Positions 46,701 to 58,462 are shown, numbered from the stretch's first letter. The stretch is 64,000 nucleotides of DNA from Taeniopygia guttata (GCF_048771995.1 NC_133063.1:15914063-15978062); one strand, 5' to 3'. Made by a program: numbers and translations. The notes: generated by a model from the letters alone, not told the origin.

Positions 46701-49700
46701 GCTGTGTCAGATTGGCACAGTGTGGGCTGCTGCTACCAGCATTTTTTACATATTTAACAGATCCAGGTACCATTTCATGATCTGGGTCTTACTAGCAAGT
46801 CCACACCATTTTGCAATCAATTATATATCTGTGTTTCTTACCTTTTGTCACAGATTTTACCTGTCTTACTGAGTTAGTATTTGTCAAAAAGTTTCATTTT
46901 AAAATGAAAGCCTATATAAAATTGATAAATAACTTGGTATATTGCCTTGAACATAAACTTTTGTTTAATTATGATTTGACAAAAAAGTAACCTTAAAGCC
47001 AAAACTAAGTTGTGATCTGTGTGATTTTTTTTTCCTGTTCTTTCAGTTGATGTTTTCAGAGTCTACTCACATCTGGGCATTTTGGTTTTGGTTTGAGGTG
47101 TTTTTTTTTTTGTTTGTTTGTTTTTTGTTTGTTTGTTTGTTTTTTTAATGTACATTTATCACTTTGAATTTTTTTACTGTTTGATGAAGCTTTCATGGGC
47201 CTCTGGGTTTTTTCTCAGGAGTGTGAGAATGAATGTAAGAACTTGTTTCCTGTGTTTGTGTCCCTTTCTTTTGTACTTAGCAGCTAATTTATGCTCGATT
47301 TTTATCTCTGTAAAAGGGTTCTGCAAAGTGAGAGGTTTCATTGTTCCTTCTGAAAAGAGAAAATGAGTAAAAGCAAAAAAGGATCAAGGGGCTGCTGAGG
47401 GATTTACCGTGTTAAAACTTATAAGTTTTGCTTGGTGTTTCTTGGGGGTAGATTGATGCCAAACAAGTGCATATATTTAGAGGACTTGGGCTTTTATTAG
47501 GCTCTTAATTATATTTAATTACTGTTACATGGAGAGATTTTCTTGTGATAGTTCATGTCTCTAATTGCCATCTTTTCACATGCTTATTAGCCTCATTAGC
47601 ATTGCCTCTCATACTTGACATCATTTTCCATTTGAGATCTTTTGGATGTCTTTCACTTCTCTAAATATATTTGCACCATAATGAACATTCTTGAGTAATT
47701 AAGTTGCTGATAGTGCACATGGGCAGTATTTCATATGATGGCATTGATGTGATAATAGATTAATAGGAAATTACAATCTCTGATTAAAAGCTAGAGGTTC
47801 TCTTTCAATTTTAGGCAAAAAATCCTCCTGTTGCAGCTGATACTCCTGAACATCATCTAGTCAGCAAACCATCCATCCTTCAAAATATCCAAGTGCCAAG
47901 GTCTATACTGACAGATGCTGAAAGGATTTTGAGAGGAGTGCAAAACAATAAAAAAGTCCTTGAGGAGAATCTGGAAGCTGTTAGTCATGCAAAAGATGGA
48001 GATGCCATGTATGCTTTCAGTAACTCCTTGACTACAAACAGGTCAGAGTCTACAATTCAGTGCTTTGTGAGATTGATGTTTCCAAATCTGGGCATTGAAG
48101 AACTTGTGTTCTTCCCTGCAAAAAGGATTTATTGACTCTTGCTAGCAATCATTGTCTGATTCTTGAAATTCAGATTTTTTCGACCCTCATGGTATGAACT
48201 GATTTTTGTCAGGTGCCTAAATCTGATTTCTTAGGTTTTAACAGCTGGACAAACTGCTCTGCTGCCAGGGTGTTTAACTGTTTCCATACCAACATGCATT
48301 TAAAAGAAAATTGAACCCTAATTTAATTATTCAGAGCAGAAGAGGCTTCATAAGCCTGTAAATGTACAGAATTTAATCATCTTGCAAAAGATCTTTGGCT
48401 GTTGAACTTTTGCTTTGTTAGTTGTGTTAAATACTCCTGCTTGAATCATAATGGAAATTTTCTATTAAAAAATACAATATAAATTTGCATTTTCCTGAGG
48501 AAGGTAGCTATTCTGTATGCATAAGGGTTTTTTTTTTTTTTGAGGCATGTTACCTGCCCTCATTATCTTTTAGAGGATGTAATAATTTGTCATCTGCTTT
48601 TTTGTTAAGTTGGAATATTTTTGTTTTCTTGTTTTTTCAGTTGTGATCAAAGTAGGAGGTGACACATGGCTGCCTCTTATTCCTAAAATATTTGTAATGC
48701 TGTCAGGATTTACCAGCAGGGAGTGGGGTTTGCAGGTGGCACCATGCAGGAGCAGATTTGGGATTGGGACTCTTGATGAGCTTTGGTGCATTTTGGGGAG
48801 TGCAGAGGTGCAGAATCTCACTGTCTGTGTTCTGGGCTTCTGTTTTTAGAGCATTTAAAGGTCACTACTTTCCGAGGAACAAATCTGTGCAATTTGAGAA
48901 GCATTGACCTAAAATGGTTCTTTCTTCTGTTTCAGAGATGTCCTGGAAGAGATTCGTATCCGAAGGACTGTGGATGAGAGGATCAAGGAAATCAGTGAGG
49001 AATTCCAGGTAGGGCTGGAAAAATGAGTTCAGATTTTTGTGTTGGGTTTTTCCGCCTTGATCTTGTTCTTTCATGTCCACAGTAAAGTGATTTACTCACC
49101 TCCTGAAAACATGAGAAAGCTGCCTATTATTGCTAGCATGCAGTAAGCTATAGTAAAATAAATATTAAAAAATTTAAAATAATAAATAAATTAAAAATGA
49201 AATATTTACCTCTGTTTTAAAACTGTAGTTATGTAATGAAAACCCCTGGTCTCACTTGCTGGCTAACATGAAAAACAGGCCCTTTCTCAGAGCTTCGAAG
49301 TTACCCATGCATTGCTGATAACCTTGAAGACAAAAATCTCCATTTATTTATTACATTTATGTTTTCTATTTAGGCTGAAATGGCAAGAAATTATTCAGAA
49401 CAAGGGAAACATGATCAAAAATGTACAAAGAGAGCCCAAAACCTCAGGGCTGTGAAGACCAAGAAAGAAACTAAAGAGAAAACTCAAAACAACCAAGGGT
49501 GCTTGACAAAAAAGCTTTTACCTGCAGCTAAGCCATTGCTGAAGGAAGTAGAAGATAACACAAGGAAACAGAAGTTTAGAACTTACTTTTCTGAAAATGT
49601 GAAGAGCAAAGAAAGAAGGGCAGATGTGAGTTGCCAAGTAGTTGGTTTATTTTCTGGGAAAAAACTGTTCAGTATGGACATGAAAAATGGTGTGTGCGGG

Positions 49701-49975
49701 TGTACTAATTCAAAATGAAAGTGATAGCTTTGTCCTGCTCCAATTTACATAAATAAAAAATTGTAAACTACGTTTTTTTTTCCTTTTTGGTGTCCATCAG
49801 GGAGCTGTAGGTGGAATTTCACTGACCCAATATGAAGATTATCTGTCTCTAGTTTATGGAAAACCAATTTACCAGGGCCACCGGAGCACGCTTAAAAAAG
49901 GACCTTACCTGAGATTTAACTCTCCCTCTCCCAAATCTAAACCGCCCAGACCCAAGCTGATAGAGACTGTTAGAG
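37719..49975 (+). CDS. KIAA0586: TALPID3 (KIAA0586), 5' half, 14 exons
   Basis: Fourteen plus-strand exons with AG/GT borders and matching phases give 2,001 nt (667 codons). Landmarks known from vertebrate TALPID3 are [17 protein letters not shown], the Ala/Thr-rich [17 protein letters not shown], the coiled coil [50 protein letters not shown] and [26 protein letters not shown]3 is a centrosomal protein needed for ciliogenesis and Hedgehog signalling; the coiled-coil region lies in the part known to be essential. The first exon listed (77 nt) enters in phase 2, so either an upstream coding exon is unseen or translation starts at its terminal ATG (37,793-37,795). The last exon ends in phase 1, and no recognisable TALPID3 exon follows in 14 kb, whereas the full protein is about 1,500 residues. 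All frames are open. Confidence 0.92.
38361..38430 (+). CDS. KIAA0586: TALPID3 exon
   Basis: 70 nt, phase 0 in and 1 out: [19 protein letters not shown] and on. It precedes the conserved DVFISQY exon. Confidence 0.8.
39548..39620 (+). CDS. KIAA0586: TALPID3 exon ([11 protein letters not shown])
   Basis: 73 nt, donor [32 protein letters not shown] is strongly conserved in the family. Confidence 0.92.
39802..40507 (-). mobile_element. ERVL-like solo LTR with 5-bp target duplication
   Basis: The LTR spans 39,807-40,502, begins TGTCCTAG and ends CTAGGACA (inverted ends), and is flanked by TGTTT on both sides (39,802-39,806 and 40,503-40,507). A polyadenylation signal reads on the minus strand (TTTATT at about 39,938). 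An AAGC-type microsatellite at about 40,276-40,340 lies inside. It looks whole as a solo LTR. The 5-bp duplication fits ERVL. It ends 24 bp, after the duplication, before the next TALPID3 exon. Confidence 0.88.
40532..40709 (+). CDS. KIAA0586: TALPID3 exon ([16 protein letters not shown])
   Basis: 178 nt, acceptor ATTTTTCTAG, donor CTCAAG|GTGAGT. It encodes [18 protein letters not shown] and the Ala/Thr-rich stretch. Confidence 0.95.
41103..41333 (+). CDS. KIAA0586: TALPID3 exon, coiled coil
   Basis: 231 nt, phase 0 both sides. [17 protein letters not shown] and [20 protein letters not shown] form heptad-like coiled coil. A long T run lies just before the acceptor. Confidence 0.96.
41500..41936 (+). 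mobile_element. CR1 LINE 3' end in TALPID3 intron
   Basis: GGGCTGGAACATGTCCAGAG, AAAAGGAGGCTCAGGAGGG and the tail ACAATTCTGTGATTC identify it. It ends 35 bp before the next exon. Confidence 0.9.
41971..42139 (+). CDS. KIAA0586: TALPID3 exon
   Basis: 169 nt, phase 0 in and 1 out: [20 protein letters not shown] and on, matching the HFISAALKT region of the human protein. The rest is poorly conserved. Confidence 0.82.
42140..42579. other. Intron, no recognisable element
   Basis: AT-rich; a T run near 42,567. Confidence 0.5.
42580..42868 (+). mobile_element. CR1 LINE 3' end
   Basis: CTGCAAGGGCAGGTAGTGAT, CCATCCCTGGAAGTGTTCC and the tail ATTCTGTGATTCTATGAT. It ends 52 bp before the next exon. 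Confidence 0.93.
42921..43100 (+). CDS. KIAA0586: TALPID3 exon ([13 protein letters not shown])
   Basis: 180 nt, phase 1 in and out. [18 protein letters not shown] and [10 protein letters not shown] match the human KSPLETPAPRRFAPVPVS region. Confidence 0.94.
43101..43901. other. Intron, no recognisable element
   Basis: AT-rich; no repeat recognised. Confidence 0.5.
43902..44022 (+). CDS. KIAA0586: TALPID3 exon
   Basis: 121 nt: [20 protein letters not shown] and on, matching the LLEQILNNNDSLTRK region. Confidence 0.88.
44170..44440 (+). mobile_element. CR1 LINE 3' end
   Basis: AGGTTTAGGTTGGATATCAG, AGGAGTTGGACTCTGATCCT and the tail ATTCTGTGGTTCTG. Confidence 0.85.
44979..45111 (+). CDS. KIAA0586: TALPID3 exon
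   Basis: 133 nt, acceptor [32 protein letters not shown] and [19 protein letters not shown]; phase 0 out. Confidence 0.9.
45112..46434. other. Intron, no recognisable element
   Basis: AT-rich. Chance frames only on the minus strand. Confidence 0.5.
46435..46476 (+). CDS. KIAA0586: TALPID3 small exon, 14 codons
   Basis: 42 nt, phase 0 both sides, [14 protein letters not shown], with acceptor GTCTTTTTAG and donor AAG|GTATAC. It is a small exon easily missed. Confidence 0.82.
46477..47814. other. Intron with T/G-rich run
   Basis: A (TTTG)n and poly-T tract at about 47,099-47,147; otherwise nothing recognised. Confidence 0.5.
47815..48041 (+). CDS. KIAA0586: TALPID3 exon ([15 protein letters not shown])
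   Basis: 227 nt, phase 0 in and 2 out. [20 protein letters not shown] and [19 protein letters not shown] are near-identical to the vertebrate family. This is the strongest single match. Confidence 0.97.
48042..48935. other. Intron, no recognisable element
   Basis: A T run near 48,527-48,541. Nothing else recognised. Confidence 0.5.
48936..49008 (+). CDS. KIAA0586: TALPID3 exon
   Basis: 73 nt: [20 protein letters not shown] and EEFQ, matching the EKIRIRKTVDEWIKTIS region. Confidence 0.94.
49009..49373. other. Intron, no recognisable element
   Basis: AT-rich; a short A/T tract near 49,150-49,200. Confidence 0.5.
49374..49625 (+). CDS. KIAA0586: TALPID3 exon, Lys-rich
   Basis: 252 nt, phase 0 both sides. 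Lysine- and glutamine-rich ([19 protein letters not shown]), fitting the matching low-complexity region of the family. Confidence 0.9.
49801..49975 (+). CDS. KIAA0586: TALPID3 last recognised exon in window
   Basis: 175 nt: [20 protein letters not shown] and [15 protein letters not shown], then donor AGAG|GTAAGT, phase 1 out. The donor is intact, so the transcript must continue to a downstream exon. Confidence 0.97.
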
Positions 49976-50089
49976 GTAAGTGATTCTTTGATGGGAATAA
50001 GCTGTTCCTTCCCAGTTTTTTTACCAGGAATTCCTTGTGAAAATGAATCTGTTCATTTTAGTTCATCTGCTTTTCAATATAAAGCTTAA

Positions 50090-50250
50090 GCAAAGGCAGT
50101 GGCTTTTCAGAGAGGTGGTCGCTGCCTCAGGTTGGTCAGGGCTTAAGAGGCATTTGGAAAATGCCTTTAATTTAATTTTTGTTCAGCCCTGAAGTGGTCA
50201 GGCAGTTGGACTAGATGGTTGTTGTAGGTCCTGTCCATTTGAAATAGTTT
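50090..50250 (+). mobile_element. Old CR1-like 3' end
   Basis: GCAGTTGGACTAGATGGTTG and TTGTAGGTCCTGTCC resemble the CR1 3' end; decayed. Confidence 0.5.
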
Positions 50251-51540
50251 ATTTAAGATCCTCTTTTCAAAACTAAAAAATACCAAAAGTTGTTCAGCTT
50301 TGCTTAATGTGTCTCTCACTTATTTTAGATTGTCAAATAAACACTTATTTCTAAATATGATGAATGTATTAGTATGTATTTATTGCTGTCCAAGATTTAA
50401 TGAGCTGAATTGCTAAAATTAATCATAAGTGAGTGTGTTGGAAAATGAACTTAGTTTTTTATAAAGGTCACTGGGAGATGTGCTTTTGTGTCAAGTTTAT
50501 GCAGTGATTTTTCATTTAAATATTTAACTCATTCAGAGTTCAGAAATGTACTGAGACTTGAAAACAGAAGGAAGTCTGATATTTAGTTTTTTGTTTCAAA
50601 TGAATCAATTGAAAGATGAAAAATTGAATATATGGGCATGAAGATGAAAATATTGAAAGATGTAATCAGAATAATTGGTTAACGTCGCTAAGTGCAAGTA
50701 ATTCCTTTTTCTCTATCCAGTTAGAGAAAATCCTTTTCTCTAAGAGAAAAGAATCCTTTCTTTCTCAGACTAAAAGATTTCAGAGTAGAAATCCTTTCTG
50801 TGATAGCTTGTTAAGGTTATTTAACTGATAACAGTTATTAGTTGATAAATAATGAATTCTATTCCTTAGTTTTGTTGGCAAAGTATTAGGATAAGAGGAT
50901 CCTAATTTTCTAACTAATAAAAAAGTGTAGGAATAATTACAAAGGGAGACTAGATGATACCTGACATAGGTCAGTGTAGGTAAACTTCATCTAGAGTTAG
51001 TAATGTTTTAATTGGATCTGTTTTAGTTCTTAATTACCTTTTCAAAACTTAACTGATTCTTGATGCAAAAACTAAGAATAATCTTTAGCTAGTATTAGGA
51101 AAAAAACAGTGTGGATCATTTTACTAGGGAGAAATGACATGAAAAAAGATAATGATGAAGGGAAAGTGTGGAGATGGGAGAGATGCTTAAGAGGAAGAGG
51201 TGGTTAAGGTGGTGGTGGGCACAATGGAGTTAATAAGATGTGCACCCATGGAAAAATATTAACTGGCTCCTTCCATGCTTCTTGCACTTAGGCTGTTGTT
51301 ACCCATGCAGGGAAAATATACTTGATGCAGTCTTAAATGCCATGTTTAAAAATGCTGCCTGGGTTTTTATTACAGCTGTCAAAACATTACATTCTGTGTG
51401 AAATATGAGAGATTAACATCAGAAGGCAGCCAGTCACTTGATGAAATCATGTTTTTAGGCCATTGCAATCGGTGGTGTAAAACATATCTGTGTTTCTGAA
51501 GACAGGCAGTGCTGAGGTTTGAGGCTGGGGATTTTAAAAC
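50251..51540. other. No recognisable gene
   Basis: AT-rich. Nothing recognised. Confidence 0.5.
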
Positions 51541-51595
51541 ATCATCATCATAATCATCATCATCATCATCATTATTATTGTTGTTGTTGTTATTT
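51541..51595. repeat. Microsatellite (CAT)n/(TTG)n
   Basis: CATCATCAT runs passing into ATTATTATT and then GTTGTTGTT. Confidence 0.9.
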
Positions 51596-51671
51596 GAGGC
51601 TGGATATTTTAAAACAAAATTATAATTATGTTTTTATTTATTTATTTATTTTAATATTACTAAAATAATAA

Positions 51672-51775
51672 TGGTCTAGTGGAAGGTGTCCTTGCCCATG
51701 GCAGGAGGTCGGAACTGCTTGATCCTGAATGTTCCTTCCAACCCAAACCCTCCTGTGATTCTGTGGTTAAGATGT
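51672..51775 (+). mobile_element. CR1 LINE 3' end, short
   Basis: GGTCTAGTGGAAGGTGTCCT, GCCCATGGCAGGAGGTCGGA and tail CCTGTGATTCTGTGG. Confidence 0.88.
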
Positions 51776-52484
51776 ACATCCACAGTGGCAAGTCCTCAAA
51801 ATAGTACCAGAATCTCTTTTTTGGCCTGAGCTGGTCTTTATGGCACTTTCCTTACCTGTGCTCTGGAGCCCAGTTGTGATCTGTAAAGAGAAAGTGCTAT
51901 TGGTAGAAATTATTCCCAATTCTCAACACCCTCCTGGAAAATGTGGGTTATAGCCCTGGCAAAAACTTAGAAAACTTTTCAAAACTCACCATTTTTCTTA
52001 AAAGGTCACATGAAAACTGCCAGCCTTGTGACTTAGATATTTTGTTTGCCCTCTCTTGGATGACTTTGCTTTGGTGAAAAGTAGTGTATCCTCTGGTATA
52101 CTCACTTGAGGCATGATATAACACTGGTTTTGACTATTGGCTGTGCTGTGCAACCATAATTTAATTTATTCTGTATAGATCTTTTTGGGTGAAATGTGTG
52201 CTAGTAAGCACTTAGGTTAGTAATAACAGTGATCACTAAAATTTGGATTGAGAACAGACACTTCTTTAAAAATATTTAATCAGCAGTTCTGCTTTTGCTG
52301 AGTCCTAAATGAATTTTCTTCTGTATTTATTGGCCTCTTGTCCTTTACAGAAAGTCATAACCTTTCCAGGAAGGCCAATTTGATCATTCCAGAAACAATA
52401 TTTTGTAAAGTGGCATAAAGAGTGCCCCCCTCCCCAGTCTAATTACAACAAATAGGCCATTTGATCATTTTAAACCACCAGCTG
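51776..52484. other. No recognisable gene
   Basis: Nothing recognised. Confidence 0.5.
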
Positions 52485-53790
52485 AAATTCAGTGACATGG
52501 AAAGGTGCAGCTTCTCTGCAGCTGGAACGAGCTGCTCCTGTGCTTCAGCTTTTTTCTGTTGGGGGCAAATAGAAATAAAAGGGAAAACAGCACTGGAGAG
52601 GAAAAGCTGTGATACAGCAGAAGTGCACTGTGCAGGCGCTACCAGCGGTCAGCCTGATCAGGCCAGCTGCAGGGCAGAATGATAAAGATGCAGGACACTT
52701 TGTTTCAGCCGGAGTGGCAGTAAAACTCTGACATAGGTAGAGCTTTGGAAGACTCCCTTCCTTGCCATGCTGTAGCTAAGCTGGAGAGTCCCTTGCAGAG
52801 GCCCAAAGAACACGCTGAGGTAAGCAGCTTTGCTTACCGCAGGTGGGGAAAGCAAGCGCAGGGAAACTGGAGTGCGGACGCCTGCGCCTCAGGAGGCCCT
52901 CGTGCCCTGCCAGCTCAGAGGAGGGAAACGGGGATGGATCGTGCATAGGCAGAGCTTCAGCCATCCCCTGAGTTTTATGAGGAGCTGTGCTGTAGATAGG
53001 AAATGTAATGTTTTGAGGTTTTCTTAGCTTAGCTGTCTTTAGTTAGGACTAGAGAGCATAGAAAGCTTCATTCATGAAGCATTGTTTAGATAAGAGTAGA
53101 GTAGTGTTGATGTAGGGAAGCTGAGAATGATCCTTTAAGGAGAAATGAATGAATTGTCATCAGAAGAATTGAGCTATCAAAGAAGAATGTGGGATTCAGC
53201 AGATCTGGAGCAGGCATGTCCCACGAGTTGTCTGCCTGAACTGGCCACCTGGAGGACAGAATGAGGAAGATGAAGATGGTGAAGCAACCAGGAGATGCTC
53301 TGTTCCGGCTCTTGCTTTCAGCACGACTGGCAATAAAACCTCTAAAGCCTCCAGAGCTCTGGAATGTTCCCTTGCGTGTCACGCTGTGCCTAAGCTGGTC
53401 AGTGCCTTCCAAGCTGTGCGCTGTGGACGGGCTCTCCCGTTCATGGCTTTGCGCTGCTTCCGAGCGGCCCAAGGCTCTCCCCCTTCACAGAGAGGCCCTG
53501 GCCTGCCCCACACACCTTCCCCGACAGCTGCCCCACACCGCCCCACCTGCCTTGCGGAGATGTTGTCCCCCATGCTCTTGTGTCCCTCCGTGCCAGCTGC
53601 CCCTCACGCCGGGTCAGGATGAGGGACCTGGCCTGGCTGTCCCCCGTTCCTGGCGGTCACTTGGTACTGAGGAGTAAAGGAGGGTCGAAAGGGCGCGTTT
53701 TCCTTACGCTTCCCTCTCTTAAACCTCTGGGGGGGCACCAAAGCGCCCCGCTCAAGGGGGCCTGAGGGCCTAGGCTTGGCTTTCCGTGCC
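52485..53790 (+). mobile_element. LTR-like remnants, two diverged related copies
   Basis: Two stretches (about 52,630-52,830 and 53,215-53,420) share an order of words: CCTGA..TGGCCA or GGCCAGCTG, GGACAGAATGA or GGCAGAATGA, GGCAATAAAAC or GGCAGTAAAAC, then CTTGC.TG.CACGCTGT.CCTAAGCTGG or its relative. The second has AATAAA near 53,332. A GC-rich tail follows. This suggests two old LTRs of one family; family and borders are not fixed. Confidence 0.4.
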
Positions 53791-54110
53791 ACCCTGTCAT
53801 TCTTCCTTCTCTAAAGCCCTACAATTCGCTGGTTGATGTGAGCGCACTTGGAAATGGGGAAAATGAGATGCTTTCAAATGGAGGCAATCCTTCTGGGTAA
53901 CTACTGCAGTGTTTCAGCAACAGAATTTGAAGATAGTGCTGGGCCTTGCATCAAATGCATTGATTTTGAAATGCCACCCTCAGCTTCTGAAGTGTGAGGA
54001 GCCCGGGGTAAAGCTCCTTGAAAGACTAGACTGTGCTGTCCACCAGCAGAGGACTTGTGGGTGCTGAGTCACCAGGAAACCAAGCTAAGTCTGGGATCCT
54101 TGTTCTACAG
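53791..54110 (+). other. Possible coding relic, unrecognised
   Basis: Open stretches in neighbouring frames read like protein (SALGNGENEMLSNGGNPSG from about 53,844; SATEFEDSAGPCIKCIDFEM from about 53,914; VKLLERLDCAVHQQRTCGC from about 54,010). I do not recognise the family. It could be a decayed retrocopy, or chance. Confidence 0.25.
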
Positions 54111-57100
54111 GTGAACCGAGTTGATTTCCAGAGGAGTTGCGTGCACTTTTCCGCCATCTCACACAGTAATTTCTTTCTGCTTTCAAGCTGGCTCCTGGGT
54201 TCAGTCTCAAGAGTTTTTCTTTATATGTAAGATTACTGATTTTATATATAATAGGATTGGTTTTTATTTACAATAAAAAAGGTAAATAATGAAATTGTAT
54301 GACCACTTAATTTGTTTTTGATGTTTATTTGTATAATCTAACTAATTCTTCTTCACATCAGTATTGCAATATAAAGGAGTAACAGAATTTTTTTTAAGCC
54401 CTCACTCCTTCCTTCCCTCTTAAAAACATATTGACTTGATAGAACAGAACAATTTTGTTTAAGGGTAGAGCATGCAAGCCTCAATTAGTTTTGTCAAGCT
54501 AGATAATGAAAAAACACTTATAATCAGCAGAAGACTACTGAGAATAACAACTCTGGAGCCTTCAGATCATGCATCACTCAGTCCTGGTATCTGTAGTAAA
54601 CGTACTACAGGTATTATGCACATATTAACATGGACTGCTAAAGAGGATCAGACATCTGTTTGCTCCTCCATTCTGTAAATGATCCAATCACATTTTTGGT
54701 TGAGATGATGCAAAATACATGTGGAGCCAGTGGTTGAAATCTCATCTTTCTTTTAAAGTCCAGGAAGGAAATACAGGGAATCCCAGGAATACTGTGGTTT
54801 CGGTATCTGCGGCTGCTCATACAGTTTTCATCTTTCAGTGATATTTTTTGTGGAGTTGTTGATGACTGACATTCTGAATATATCTTATTAAGATAGAATA
54901 TCTTGGATGTGGTTAATAGGACAGGGCAGTTGTTGATCCGGAGGTTTAAAGGGCTTCTAGGAAGGAACTCAACTATGTGCCTGTTAATGTAGGTAAAGAA
55001 TAGTTATCATAGTTCAGGAAATGTGCATACATCTCAGCTAGTTTTGTTGCTATTTAGTTTAGTATTAGTCTAGTGATCAGGAAATAAATTTGACATTTTC
55101 TATTCTTTAATGCAAAATACTGTGTGTCAGAAGGAAGGGGTTTTTTGTCTTGAAGGGGAGACATAGATCTTTCTTGCCATCTCTCAAGTGTAATGAGATA
55201 CAAATTGCAAACATTATATGAATTAAAGGTGGTAGCAGAGAGTGTTGGAAAATAGTATTAAAAAGAATAATGTTTTTTAGCCTTTATCCTGAAACTGGAG
55301 AATGTCTCACTCTGGCTTTCCAAATATGTGACTTGTACTCTTTTTAACCTTTCTCCTTGCCATGCCTTGGCACTAAGAGGCTGATCTCAAAAGACTAGGA
55401 TATAAATGAGATTCTTTTCAATGTATTTGATACAAGGAAATACAGAAGAACAAACTTTGCCACCTCATTTATTATAGCTCAGAAATTGAAGTGCACACAT
55501 CTGTGAGGTCTGTTTATAGATTTAACTAACAACACCTGCATTTTCATGTCCTTTAGGTTTAGTTTATTCAGCAAACATAGCATTTAAATGTGCATTTTCC
55601 ATTGAGAAGGTTAAATACAAATTCACTTCAATTAAAGTAGGTAGCTTTTCCTCTTTGTATAACAGACTAAATATACATTCACTCTTTGAATAATCTTTTT
55701 TTGTGTGTGTGTACAACAAAGAAGGTTTTTCAAATGTAGTAGGCATGTAGTCATGGCTGTGTATTTTTCTGGGTCAGATGTGATGGCTCATAGGAATGTC
55801 ACTAAGGCAAAATAAGAAATAGGTCTGTATCATTCCATGCTGGCTATACTTCTCTGCTTCTACTGGAGAGAAATAGAATTCAGTTATGCTAAACAAAAGC
55901 ATTCATACAGAAATCTTTCTCCAAGGAACTGTAGTCAGCTGGGCAACAGTTTCCATAACGACAACACCTCAAGACTATATCTGGGCCTTTTTCTTCTAAG
56001 TTATTTGGCGGATCTCCTAAAGTGAGTGAATTAAGGTATCAGGTGAAAGGTATTACAGTTCTATTAGATACCTTTTCATTAATGAAACTAAACCAGTTCA
56101 GCAGCCTAAGTCTAAAGTAAAATATATTTTGATTCATTATAGCTTATGCATTTTACATTTTTTGCTAGAAAACTTTATATAAACTAGCTGTCATATTTAT
56201 TCAGTTGACTTCAAAGGTGTGTTATGTAATGATGTTCTTATTTTTAGATACATTCATGTATCTGAAGTACAATAATTCGAAATTGGCAGACTTCTACAAT
56301 TTTTGAAGTATTTTCTGTGAAAAACTAGGATTCAAGGGCATTCTTAGAACACAATCAGGAAGAGACTAGACTTTTACATCAGGTGTGTGTAGGACTTCCC
56401 CCTACTTGTCTTCACAAACCCAGATCCATTAATACTCACATGGATGCAAAGTAAATTAATCTACTTGTGAGACTATGTCCTAACCTGTCTTTTATTTTGA
56501 AGTCATGTAAATTACTGTGCTTGGGTTTGCTTATGTTTATCTGAGTATTAAAGCTGTCACATAGATTAGTAATATAGTAAATATGAAGGATATTAGTGAA
56601 CTTGCAGTCCATGCAGAAGCCTTCCAAAGTGACAGATTCTGTGTTGCACTGAACTGTGTAATGAATATAAAACATAGCCACTGCTACTGAATGTGACAAG
56701 CTTTCCACACATTAAAAATCAATGCTGTAAATGTCTGCTTAAAATACTGAACAGTACCTAAAGCCACTCCTTAGCAACACTGTCATTCTTTATAGAAGAC
56801 AAACATTTAAACCAACTAATTCTGCAATTATTTTATTCTTACTTAGACTTACTGATCTGATATACTTACTGTTATTTTATTCAATTAATACACTGGTTAT
56901 CCATGGCTAAACTTCTTATGAAACCTCTTTCTGTTCCCAAGTGTTAGGAAAATGTGGTAGGAATATGTGAGTGGTGGTAAAGTGTAGTGGAGGAGCCATT
57001 TAATTTTGTTTCATTTAATTGAGATTATGTCACAGTTGTTTTGACTTCATTTCTCATGCGGGGCTGACAAAGCCCCATTTCAGATTTAATTATCTGACTC

Positions 57101-57544
57101 ATAGAAAGAGCACTTAACACTCATTGCAGAAAGGAGAGGTTAGAAGTTTCTCAGGTCCAGGACAAAGAGAGATAGCAGATGGATTTCTAATGTGTAGTAT
57201 TTCCTGCATTCCTTTTGTGTTAAATTGCAGCAATACAATGCCATTTCTAAGTGAAAAAACAAAACAAAACAAAAACAAAAAAAAAAGCAAACAAAAAAGA
57301 AAAGAGGTAGCTGTTAGAACTTAACCTCATTTTCCCACCCTTTTAGTAGTGGGCTTAACCATGTTATGAGATTGTGGTTTTGGAGTAACTCCTCAGTGCT
57401 TACTTTGGGTATCAGTCACTCCAGGCTTCCATGTCACAGGGAAGACACTAAACGATATTTTAATGTATCCTGATGAAAAAAAATTATTACAAATGCAACG
57501 GTTTTCATGATAAAAAGCACTTGCACTTCACATATTTTGTTTTA
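54111..57544. other. No recognisable gene
   Basis: AT-rich. An A-rich run at about 57,257-57,300. No gene, CR1 or LTR recognised. Confidence 0.5.
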
Positions 57545-57800
57545 ACATCCTGAGTTTGGCTGTAGCTGCAGGGAAATGATTGGCTGGGAAGGCAGGAAGG
57601 ACTTAAGAGGATCAGCACGGGAGTGGGTCCCGGAGCCCGGCCGGGGACAGCAGGCGGCGTGGTGACATTATCCTTATCCCGGTGCTTCGGGGACAGAACC
57701 CTCCTGGGACTGCGGGGATCCATGGACGGATGGACGGAGTCCGTCTCTGTGGCTGTGTCAAGAAAACACTGTGGCCGAAACACACTCATGCTGTCTAGAG
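57545..57800 (+). promoter_or_regulatory. Isolated GC-rich, promoter-like patch
   Basis: Within AT-rich DNA there is a patch with an inverted CCAAT box (GATTGGCTGG, about 57,580), a weak TATA-like ACTTAAGAGG and a GC-rich stretch (CCCGGAGCCCGGCCGGGGAC). It could be a host promoter or part of an LTR. Confidence 0.3.
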
Positions 57801-58462
57801 TACTATCTTTGCATTTTGGAGATAGAATGATGTTTGAATCCTAGTCCTAAAACCAAAACACCATAAACACATGCAGTAGCTTGTATGCTGCCCAGACCCT
57901 GTCCTGTATAAAAAAAAATGATTCCACCTTTCCCTGCACCGAATAGCTTTGCTTGTAGACTTGTTGCTAATGGATAAAGCAGTGATAAAGATGGTATTTG
58001 AAGTCCTCAAGTGTTCAGGAACTGTATGTTTGTAAGGGAATACTTAGTTAAAAGCAATGAATCCCATAATGAGTGGACCTGAGTCTGCCCCCTTCCCTGA
58101 TGGTCTTCACCTAATGTAACAATGGAATTCTGTGTGTATTATTGCACTGAGTCATGAGAAAGGATAAGCACAATGTATAATAAAAAGTTGCATGTGGTTG
58201 TGGAGGGCTGGCACAGAAACAGTAAGCTCACAGCAGCCACTCTACTGTGAAAAGGCAATAAAAGAGCAACAAATGGCAAAGAGGTGGGTAATGTAATGTA
58301 TTTTAGGGGCTGTTGTGGTACTGCTGCATGGTCTAGGAACATTCCAGTGGAAAATTTATTTTGTAGCACTGCAGGAAGTAATAAAATAAACTCCCCCTCT
58401 TTTCTTGGGTACAGAAATTTTTATTTTGAGCTCACAGGCTGACAGCTGGCTGCTCAGTGGTG

